Shown in pieces: positions 15,960 through 21,011 of a stretch of DNA of 22,788 nucleotides (position 1 is its first letter; every line of letters starts with the position of its first letter). A program made the translations under genes and the position numbers. Under the pieces are notes generated by a model that made no database searches, was not told the DNA's origin, and was given only the letters and a program-made list of their open reading frames with translations. The DNA comes from UBA10110 sp964354145 (GTDB taxonomy: Bacteria > Patescibacteriota > Kazan-3B-28 > UBA10110): the NCBI GenBank assembly GCA_964354145.1, contig CAYGXX010000007.1, forward strand, positions 1 through 22,788, written 5' to 3'.

Positions 15960-15991
15960 GGAGAATCCTTTTGCCCTAAGGAGGAGCAGTT

Positions 15992-16258
15992 ATGCCTACT
16001 GGCCCGCAGAGGACGATCTTTAAGGTGCAGCGAGGGGTTGACGCGAAGTTGGAGTCACTTAAGGGGCTTGAAATCCAACTTCAGGGGCTGCTGGATGATC
16101 CCGATGTCTGGAAAGGATTGGATCCAGCACTTGTCGAAGCTCCTTCGAAAGTAAAGATTCAGGATGCAATCAAGCAAGCCAGGGAGCTAGGAACGGTACT
16201 CTCAACCGATGTAGCAGCAACCCTTCAAATGCTCCAGGAGCACCACCTCTCCCGCTAG
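15992..16258 (+). CDS. Small soluble helical protein (88 residues), unknown
   Basis: The product is predicted mostly helical with amphipathic segments (VDAKLESLKGLEIQLQGLL, 16-34, and a second half rich in Ala, Gln and Leu). This resembles a coiled-coil or helical hairpin. It has no cysteines, signal peptide or membrane helix. AAGGAGGAG sits just before the ATG, and the gene is bracketed by its own promoter and a strong terminator. Codons are GC-richer than in the adjacent holB. I recognise no family; a small binding or regulatory protein is possible but not supported by any motif. Confidence 0.75.
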   Translation: MPTGPQRTIFKVQRGVDAKLESLKGLEIQLQGLLDDPDVWKGLDPALVEAPSKVKIQDAIKQARELGTVLSTDVAATLQMLQEHHLSR

Positions 16259-16278
16259 CCCCTAGCCTTGAGTTGAGA

Positions 16279-16306
16279 GCCCGCGCATAGCGCGGGCTTC
16301 CTTTTA
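16279..16306 (+). terminator. Intrinsic terminator of the 88-residue gene
   Basis: GCCCGCGC-ATA-GCGCGGGC, a perfect eight-base GC stem, is followed by TTCCTTTTAT. Confidence 0.92.
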
Positions 16307-16314
16307 TAAAACTC

Positions 16315-16346
16315 TTTACAGGAGCTGATTGATTGACTATAGTCAA
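16315..16346 (+). promoter_or_regulatory. Sigma70 promoter with palindrome over the -10 box
   Basis: TTTACA (16315-16320) and TATAGT (16338-16343) are exactly 17 bases apart. The -10 lies inside a perfect 14-base palindrome TTGACTATAGTCAA (16333-16346), a size and place that would suit a repressor operator. It drives the 70-residue gene. Confidence 0.65.
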
Positions 16347-16374
16347 CTTAATTTGCACCCCCGGAGGAAAAAGT

Positions 16375-16587
16375 ATGGTACTCTGTGATGCCTGTATGGA
16401 AATGAACGCCTACAGGGCAGCAACCACTGCCTTAGCTACTCGGCTTTCGGAGTGCTCCTTTAAGCAAGTGCGCGATTCGGAGCTTCGGGCAAAGCTCAGG
16501 GTTATGCAAACTGCTGCCATCGACAAGATGGGAGAGGCGGAAACGGCAGCCGAGGACTTCTACAAGGAAGTTAACTCTGCGGCCTAG
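16375..16587 (+). CDS. Small protein with N-terminal CxxC (70 residues), unknown
   Basis: ATG 16375 is preceded by GGAGG nine to thirteen bases upstream; an upstream in-frame start at 16333 lies in the promoter and is rejected. The product opens with VLCDACMEMN, a CxxC pair at residues 4 and 7, with a third cysteine at 27, then two amphipathic helices rich in Ala, Glu and Lys. The cysteines could bind metal or act in thiol chemistry, but a lone CxxC proves neither. It is the last of the three mini-genes. A short hairpin overlaps its stop and a full terminator follows. No family recognised. Confidence 0.72.
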   Translation: MVLCDACMEMNAYRAATTALATRLSECSFKQVRDSELRAKLRVMQTAAIDKMGEAETAAEDFYKEVNSAA

Positions 16588-16629
16588 CAAACTAGGCGAG
16601 TAGCTCCCCGGTATGTACCCGATACGGTG

Positions 16630-16655
16630 GGGTGGCTAATACAGTCACCCTTTTT
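16630..16655 (+). terminator. Intrinsic terminator of the 70-residue gene
   Basis: GGGTGGCT and AGTCACCC form an eight-base stem with one G-U pair around AATAC, followed by five T. Its T tract runs into the -10 region of holB. Confidence 0.88.
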
Positions 16656-16663
16656 GCTATGAT
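16655..16663 (+). promoter_or_regulatory. Extended -10 promoter of holB, probably leaderless
   Basis: TGCTATGAT fits TGnTATAAT with one mismatch and ends eight bases before the ATG at 16672, so the transcript should begin at or within two bases of the start codon. No Shine-Dalgarno is present. Confidence 0.5.
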
Positions 16664-16671
16664 GAGATGTA

Positions 16672-17607
16672 ATGGATATAGGAGTGCTAACCCAAAATTT
16701 AGGATTGCTGGTGGGGCAAGATCAGGCTAAACATTTGTTAACTAAATGTTTGGTCACTGGCAGTTGTTCCGCTTATTTACTGATTGGACCGCCACATGTC
16801 GGCAAGGGGTTTTTAGCTCGATTAATGGCAGCTAGCTTGCATAGCGAGAACAATATTACTAAGCTCCACCCGGATACGGTTATATTTGATGACATTTTGA
16901 TTAAAAATAGTGGTGACAGCGACGAGAATCAGTGGAAACAATCGGTGGACGATTTTATCCACGCTATCTATTTGTCGCCAGTCAAATCTCCTAAAAAGGT
17001 AGGAATTGTTGAGGATATTGATCGTTTTAGTCCCCAGGCTCTCAATGCTCTCTTAAAGACTTTAGAGGAACCTCCCCCAAAAGCAGTGTTGATTCTGACT
17101 GCTCAAGAGATCACTAATGTTCTGCCGACCATTCTTTCCCGGGCGCAGATGATTCGCCTACATTATTTGTCAGATCTAGAGATTTCCCTATATTTACAAA
17201 CTCATAATGCCGAAAGAATCCCGGAGATTACGGAGTTGGCCAATGGAGCTGTAGGCATGGCTAACCGGTTAATGCAGGATACCAAATTGTTAGACAAAGC
17301 TCTTAAAAATGTGGCTGATTTTCAAATTTGGTTACAAAAGGATATCCGCCAGATGCTGCAGATCGCGAATATTAAGGATCGAGAAGAAGCCATGGATTTA
17401 ATGCAATTGTGGCTAAATTTGGCGCATCGGGCCCTCTTAGGGAAACTAAATGATAATAGTTCAAACACGGCGGCAAGTTTAGTCCAGAATTATTCTGAAG
17501 CCGATCTAATTAAGCTGATTGATTATTTGAAAGCGGGCTTGTCTGCTTTGGAAGCTAATGCTAATGTGCGTATCACCTTGGAATCAACTATGCTTTCGGT
17601 GGTTTAA
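16672..17607 (+). CDS. holB: DNA polymerase III clamp-loader subunit delta prime
   Basis: The 311-residue AAA+ protein belongs to the clamp loader that places the sliding clamp on primed DNA. A P-loop-like GPPHVGKG (39-46) ends in G where ATP-binding members have K-T or K-S. The DExx-like VEDIDRF (113-119), LLKTLEEPP (127-135) and LSRAQ (155-159) follow. The last corresponds to the SRC motif with Ala in place of Cys, keeping the arginine finger. The zinc-binding cysteines of typical delta prime are absent. The altered P-loop is in line with delta prime not hydrolysing ATP. Start at ATG 16672 directly follows a -10 box. Confidence 0.88.
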   Translation: MDIGVLTQNLGLLVGQDQAKHLLTKCLVTGSCSAYLLIGPPHVGKGFLARLMAASLHSENNITKLHPDTVIFDDILIKNSGDSDENQWKQSVDDFIHAIYLSPVKSPKKVGIVEDIDRFSPQALNALLKTLEEPPPKAVLILTAQEITNVLPTILSRAQMIRLHYLSDLEISLYLQTHNAERIPEITELANGAVGMANRLMQDTKLLDKALKNVADFQIWLQKDIRQMLQIANIKDREEAMDLMQLWLNLAHRALLGKLNDNSSNTAASLVQNYSEADLIKLIDYLKAGLSALEANANVRITLESTMLSVV

Positions 17608-17611
17608 GGTT

Positions 17612-17620
17612 TGTTATAAT
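17612..17620 (+). promoter_or_regulatory. Extended -10 promoter of the TPR gene
   Basis: TGTTATAAT is a perfect TGnTATAAT just after the holB stop. Start near 17627, giving a 40-base leader with AGGAG before the ATG. Confidence 0.6.
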
Positions 17621-17666
17621 AAGGAGGATCCCAAGATATAACCTAAACAGGAGATATTTTTAATCG

Positions 17667-18272
17667 ATGGCGATATTAGAACTAATTATTTTTGCCGCAA
17701 CCGTTGTCTTACTGATCATGGTTCTCAAAAAATTACCTCTGGAAAAAGAGGTAGTTAAAAGATTGTCTCATGAAGCGCGCCAGCTGACTAAAGATGAAGA
17801 GGATGACGATGCTGGCGATGAAGATGTCATGGCTCGGGCGGATCGCTTGGCTCAAGCCGGAGAATATCAAAAAGCCGAAAGAATCTATCTCCGGTTGATC
17901 ACGAAAGACTCGCAGGACGCTAGTTTGTATAATAAATTGGCGCTGGTTTATCTGGGCGATAAGAATTATAAAGATGCGGCGCACGCTCTCGAACAAGCTT
18001 TGCAATTAGAGCCAGATAATGATACTTTCTACAATAACCAAGGCTTATTGCAATATCAGGAAGGGCAATATGAAGAGGCAATTGAAAGTTACGAGAAATC
18101 AATCGCCATTAACAATAAGGTCGCTTCGCGGTTTATGAATCTGGGACTGGCCTACTTTATGTCCAAGAAATATCGCAAAGCCGCTGACGCCTATGAGAAA
18201 GCATTGATTTTGGAGCCACACAACGAAGAGTATAAGCGACTATTAGCAGACGCTGAGGCAAAATTGAAATAA
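17667..18272 (+). CDS. Membrane-anchored tetratricopeptide repeat protein
   Basis: The 201-residue product has one N-terminal membrane helix (about 3-20), an acidic linker (TKDEEDDDAGDEDV, 41-54), and about four TPR units at 53-85, 86-119, 120-153 and 154-187. The repeats carry typical A..Y/G..A...Y..A positions and the EPDN or EPHN turn. TPR arrays hold protein partners, so an inner-membrane scaffold is likely; the partner is unknown. AGGAG lies upstream of the ATG. tRNA-Thr(UGU) begins 38 bases after the stop without a terminator between, so read-through into the tRNAs is possible. Confidence 0.9.
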   Translation: MAILELIIFAATVVLLIMVLKKLPLEKEVVKRLSHEARQLTKDEEDDDAGDEDVMARADRLAQAGEYQKAERIYLRLITKDSQDASLYNKLALVYLGDKNYKDAAHALEQALQLEPDNDTFYNNQGLLQYQEGQYEEAIESYEKSIAINNKVASRFMNLGLAYFMSKKYRKAADAYEKALILEPHNEEYKRLLADAEAKLK

Positions 18273-18280
18273 TTAAAGTT

Positions 18281-18307
18281 GTCATTCCGAGCGAAGTCGA
18301 GGAATCT
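18281..18307. repeat. REP-like GAGCGAAG palindrome
   Basis: ATTCC and GGAAT arms (18284-18288 and 18301-18305) enclose GAGCGAAGTCGA. From memory, very similar sequences recur in intergenic regions of many uncultured bacteria. The GAGCGAAG word is shared with the palindrome at 14942-14973. Confidence 0.5.
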
Positions 18308-18309
18308 AT

Positions 18310-18384
18310 GCCAACTTAGCTCAGTGGTAGAGCAACTGTTTTGTAAACAGTGGGTCGTCGGTTCGAATCCGACAGTTGGCTCCA
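18310..18384 (+). tRNA. tRNA-Thr(UGU)
   Basis: Acceptor GCCAACT pairs AGTTGGC; anticodon stem ACTGT/ACAGT with loop TTTGTAA gives anticodon UGU; T arm GTCGG-TTCGAAT-CCGAC; discriminator T and encoded CCA. It decodes ACN, mainly ACA. Confidence 0.96.
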
Positions 18385-18406
18385 GTCTCCACTTCCTTAC
18401 GGAAGT

Positions 18407-18423
18407 TTCGCCTGGCTTCGCCA
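18407..18423. repeat. Short repeat with TGGC-TTC-GCCA hairpin
   Basis: TTCGCCTGGCTTCGCCA matches 19747-19763 at 16 of 17 positions. The one difference turns the hairpin loop from TTC to TAC. A CTTCC/GGAAG hairpin lies just before it. Confidence 0.5.
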
Positions 18424-18438
18424 TACCATTGATAATCT

Positions 18439-18524
18439 GCCGGGGTACTCAAGCGGTCAAAGAGAGCGGTCTGTAAAACCGTTGCCTTCGGGCTACGTAG
18501 GTTCGAACCCTACCCCCGGCACCA
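18439..18524 (+). tRNA. tRNA-Tyr(GUA)
   Basis: Class II tRNA: acceptor GCCGGGG/CCCCGGC; anticodon loop CTGTAAA gives GUA; long variable arm TGCC-TTCG-GGC; T arm GTAGG-TTCGAAC-CCTAC; discriminator A and encoded CCA. It is the substrate of the TyrRS encoded at 9498-10691. Confidence 0.96.
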
Positions 18525-18646
18525 AGCTTCGTTCTTCCGAACTACGCTTGGCTACGATATCCTCAACTGAAGTTTCGGATATCTTGCCAGTATAAATTAA
18601 TCAGAAAGAAGACTGCCCTGCATTGTATCCGGCGTAGCTCATGCGA
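18522..18646 (+). repeat. Direct repeat attached to the tRNA-Tyr 3' end (copy 1)
   Basis: The first 70 bases (18522-18591, starting in the CCA) match 19618-19687 at 63 positions by hand alignment. Looser similarity (TGCCCTGC, GGCGTAGC, CATG) continues to about 18646. It contains an AAGC/GCTT hairpin and a GATATCC/GGATATC hairpin (18556-18583); five of the seven differences fall in the loop of the latter. Confidence 0.8.
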
Positions 18647-18679
18647 AGACGGAAGCTCGAAGAGCGACGCATGGGCCGG
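18629..18679. repeat. Large REP-like hairpin
   Basis: CCGGC and CATGCG pair with CGCATG and GCCGG, enclosing a smaller hairpin GCTC-GAA-GAGC. CGTAG and CGAAG words mark it as part of the same palindrome family. No gene lies in 18525-18763. Confidence 0.5.
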
Positions 18680-18710
18680 TTTTAGTATTAAGTTTTCTGT
18701 AGGGTGTGAA

Positions 18711-18736
18711 CCCTTGGAACGTTTGACGTTCTAGGG
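18711..18736. repeat. Palindrome with ACGT core (copy 4)
   Basis: CCCT and AGGG flank GAACGT-TTG-ACGTTC (18717-18731). The inner arms equal those at 4571-4585. Confidence 0.6.
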
Positions 18737-18763
18737 AAAGGGGTCGGAAGGCAACTGATTTTT

Positions 18764-18772
18764 TGTTATAAT
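18764..18772 (+). promoter_or_regulatory. Extended -10 promoter of the candidate large RNA
   Basis: TGTTATAAT is a perfect TGnTATAAT preceded by a T run. Transcription should start near 18779. No -35 match. Confidence 0.6.
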
Positions 18773-18778
18773 TTAACT

Positions 18779-19389
18779 GTTCAGTAGTAGTGTACTTTGA
18801 GACAGATTGTGGTTCTTGGCTAGGCATAAAGTGCCGTATCCCGTAACAGCACCAGTGGCCAATGGTTTGTTATTGGGATTATGGCCCGATCCATCCATAA
18901 CAATCGGAGACGCAACAAATGCGTCGGAAGGAGGCACACCGCGGCGTCTTAACCACGCTGCAAGAAGCACTCGTTCAGCACTACGGAGACTCAATCAGTT
19001 TGGCACATCCCGATTACTAGTATGAGAGGTGTTGCCTATGCTCAATTTCATGAGTTCTGGTAAGACTCAGAAGATGTACATGACGGACGAGTCGAACTTC
19101 TCAGAGCCGAGATCTCCCGACTACCAGTCATGCCGGTAGGACATCATCCGTGTCCTCTCGACCAACTGAAGGAGATAGCCAACGGTGGCGAAAGCCAAGG
19201 CGATCCACCCCAGTGTTTACCCAAGGACCCATAACTGCAGTGGTGGCGAGTGGCGCTAGGGTAAAGCGTCAAGATGCCTCTGCGGTTGGTTCTTTCTGTT
19301 GAGTGTGGGTATCTCGCGGTTTAGCCATTGTTTGCAGGTTCGACGCACATTCAGCGGCCCTTGCCCTTCAGGCAGGGCCGCTCCTTTTT
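18779..19389 (+). ncRNA. Candidate large structured non-coding RNA, about 610 nt
   Basis: A promoter at 18764-18772 and a strong terminator at 19353-19389 bound a region with no convincing protein; the longest plus frame (18807-19025, 72 codons) lacks a ribosome site and has odd composition. Local stems are dense: GGCA/TGCC (18823-18835), CCAAT/ATTGG (18859-18876), GACGCA/TGCGTC (18909-18925), CTACC/GGTAG (19121-19139), GGACA/TGTCC (19139-19155), GGC-GAAA-GCC (19187-19196), and a longer-range TTTACCC/GGGTAAA (19216-19222 with 19259-19265). TTGTTAT/ATAACAA (18867-18873 with 18897-18903) competes with the CCAAT stem. It sits between tRNA-Tyr and tRNA-Thr. Size and tRNA setting recall the giant RNAs GOLLD and ROOL, but I cannot show homology. 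The signatures of RNase P RNA, tmRNA and SRP RNA are absent. Confidence 0.55.
19353..19389 (+). terminator. Intrinsic terminator of the candidate large RNA
   Basis: AGCGGCCC pairs with GGGCCGCT, with TGCC/GGCA stacked inside, followed by CCTTTTT. One of the strongest terminators in the window. Confidence 0.92.
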
Positions 19390-19431
19390 ATCTGGAAGAT
19401 TGTTATATATCGTGATAATATTTGACCTGTA

Positions 19432-19446
19432 AATGCCGAAGTAGCT
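19432..19446 (+). repeat. Copy of the tRNA-Thr(GGU) 5' end
   Basis: AATGCCGAAGTAGCT matches the 5' end of tRNA-Thr and its two leading bases (19544-19558) at 14 of 15 positions. No other tRNA part follows. It could be a duplication scar or chance. Otherwise 19391-19491 is AT-rich without a gene. Confidence 0.35.
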
Positions 19447-19491
19447 TCCTCCTTCATCCGGCCTCATCAAAAATAGATAATTATTCTCTTT

Positions 19492-19500
19492 TGATATAAA
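19492..19500 (+). promoter_or_regulatory. Extended -10 promoter of tRNA-Thr(GGU)
   Basis: TGATATAAA fits TGnTATAAT with one mismatch; the start near 19507 gives a 39-base tRNA leader. Confidence 0.5.
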
Positions 19501-19545
19501 TTGGATTACGGAGGACAGGCAGTTGGTAGATTTATCCGCCACAAT

Positions 19546-19620
19546 GCCGAGGTAGCTCAGGGGTAGAGCAATTCCATGGTAAGGAATAGGCCGTGAGTTC
19601 GAATCTCATCCTCGGCTCCA
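19546..19620 (+). tRNA. tRNA-Thr(GGU)
   Basis: Acceptor GCCGAGG/CCTCGGC; anticodon stem ATTCC/GGAAT with loop ATGGTAA gives anticodon GGU; T arm GTGAG-TTCGAAT-CTCAT with a closing G-U pair; discriminator T and encoded CCA. It decodes ACC and ACU, complementing the UGU isoacceptor at 18310. Confidence 0.95.
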
Positions 19621-19741
19621 AGCTTCGTTCTTGCGAACTACGCTTGACTACGATATCCTTCACTTGTGTTTCGGATATCTTGCCAGTCCTACTTTGCGCA
19701 AAAGAAGCTTGCCCTGCGTAGCCCTTGGGCGTAGCATGGGC
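19618..19741 (+). repeat. Direct repeat attached to the tRNA-Thr(GGU) 3' end (copy 2)
   Basis: Matches 18522-18591 at 63 of 70 positions from the CCA onward, then more loosely. It ends in a GTAGCCC/GGGCTAC hairpin (19718-19744). The stretch 19621-19786 holds no gene. Confidence 0.8.
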
Positions 19742-19746
19742 TACAA

Positions 19747-19763
19747 TTCGCCTGGCTACGCCA
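19747..19763. repeat. Short repeat with TGGC-TAC-GCCA hairpin
   Basis: Second copy of the element at 18407-18423, differing at one base in the loop. Confidence 0.5.
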
Positions 19764-19786
19764 ATTTAGGAGAACTCCAAGCGTAT

Positions 19787-19792
19787 TATAAT
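19787..19792 (+). promoter_or_regulatory. -10 box of rarA, probably leaderless
   Basis: A perfect TATAAT ends eight bases before the ATG at 19801, so the start point should lie one or two bases upstream of the start codon. No Shine-Dalgarno is present. Confidence 0.55.
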
Positions 19793-19800
19793 AAGCAGTT

Positions 19801-21009
19801 ATGAATACTGCAGTTTTTGCAACACCTTTGGCAGATCGAGTCAGACCAGCTACGCTGGAGGGATTTTTTGGTCAAGAGGAATTAGTGGGTGAAAAATCAT
19901 TTTTGCGCCAAGCCATCCAAACCGATACCGTGCCCTCATTAATTTTATGGGGTCCGCCGGGGAGCGGCAAAACCACCTTAGCGTATATTATTTCCCAGCA
20001 AACTAATGCTGATTTTGTGCAGATTTCAGCGGTTAACAGCGGCTTAAAAGATTTACGGGAGATTTTAGTCAAAGCAGAGGCTAGTCGTGGACAAGGTAAA
20101 AAGACAATTTTATTTATTGATGAAATTCATCGTTGGAATAAAGCCCAGCAGGATGCGCTACTTCCATATGTTGAGAAAGGTATTATTACTTTAATTGGGG
20201 CAACTACTGAAAATCCCAGTTTTGAAGTGAATTCCGCTCTCGTTTCTCGCACTCGTGTTTTAGTGTTGAAAAGGTTGGAGCAATCTGATTTAGTACGTAT
20301 TTTGACGCGATCGCTGCAAAATACGTATCAGGGTTTGGGTGACCGAGGGATAGTGGTTGGCGACGCTACTCTTAATTTGATTGCTGATTTAGCGAATGGC
20401 GATGCACGGGTAGCTTTAAATATTTTGGAAATTTGCTCTGGACAGAGTAAAAACATTACTTCGGAATTGGTAAAGCAAGTAGTGCAAAAATCGCATCTTT
20501 TGTATGACAAGGATGGCGAAGAGCATTACAATATCATCTCTGCTTTGCATAAATCTCTCCGGGGTGGTGATGCCCATGCCTCGCTTTATTGGTTGGCTCG
20601 AATGTTAGAGGCAGGGGAAGACCCATTATATGTAGCAAGGCGGTTAGTACGCTTTGCTTCCGAAGATGTCGGTTTAGCGGATAATTTTGCCGTGGTTTTG
20701 GCGAATAATGTATTTGAGGTTTGCCAAAAAATCGGTATGCCGGAATGCTCGGTGCATTTAGCCCAATTAGTAATTTATCTCGCCCGGGCTAAGAAAAACA
20801 TCGTGGCTTATCAGGCATATGGGTTAGCCAAAGAAGATATAGAAAAATACGGCAATTTGCCAGTGCCTCTGCATCTTCGCAACGCCCCTACTAAATTAAT
20901 GAAAGAACTGGGTTACAGTGCGGGTTATAAATATACGCCGATAGAAGATAGCTCCAGCCAAACTTATCTGCCGGAGGAGTTAAAGACCCGCAAATACTTC
21001 CGTGAGTAG
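19801..21009 (+). CDS. rarA: RarA/MgsA-type replication-associated recombination ATPase
   Basis: The 402-residue AAA+ protein belongs to the RarA/Mgs1/WRNIP1 family that acts at stalled replication forks. Walker A GPPGSGKT (51-58), Walker B with FIDEIHRWNK (105-114), sensor 1 in GATTENPSFE (133-142) and the SR arginine finger at 149-150 are in order. The C-terminal part (about 230-400) matches the family's tetramerisation region (SALHKSLRGGDAHASLYW and the DVGLADNFA segment). Length is slightly below the roughly 440 typical of E. coli. The ATG follows directly on a TATAAT box without a ribosome site. Confidence 0.96.
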   Translation: MNTAVFATPLADRVRPATLEGFFGQEELVGEKSFLRQAIQTDTVPSLILWGPPGSGKTTLAYIISQQTNADFVQISAVNSGLKDLREILVKAEASRGQGKKTILFIDEIHRWNKAQQDALLPYVEKGIITLIGATTENPSFEVNSALVSRTRVLVLKRLEQSDLVRILTRSLQNTYQGLGDRGIVVGDATLNLIADLANGDARVALNILEICSGQSKNITSELVKQVVQKSHLLYDKDGEEHYNIISALHKSLRGGDAHASLYWLARMLEAGEDPLYVARRLVRFASEDVGLADNFAVVLANNVFEVCQKIGMPECSVHLAQLVIYLARAKKNIVAYQAYGLAKEDIEKYGNLPVPLHLRNAPTKLMKELGYSAGYKYTPIEDSSSQTYLPEELKTRKYFRE

Positions 21010-21011
21010 TT

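Noticed and set aside
16333..16374. Longer N-terminus for the CxxC protein
   Set aside because: The upstream start lies within the -10 box and palindrome.
18807..19025. 72-codon plus-strand ORF within the large RNA unit
   Set aside because: No ribosome site, odd composition, and its sequence is occupied by several hairpins.
18779..19389. RNase P RNA, tmRNA, SRP RNA or group I/II intron as identity of the large RNA candidate
   Set aside because: I found no GAGGAAAGUCC or ACAGAA-type P4 sequence, no tag-peptide frame with a tRNA-like 3' end, no SRP tip (a GGAAGG at 18925-18930 lacks the surrounding motif), and no intron domain V or P7 core.
18522..19741. Complete integrative element or prophage
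   Set aside because: No integrase, transposase or phage gene lies between the repeats.
18310..19763. CRISPR array
   Set aside because: Repeats here are few, unevenly spaced and different from one another; no cas genes are present.
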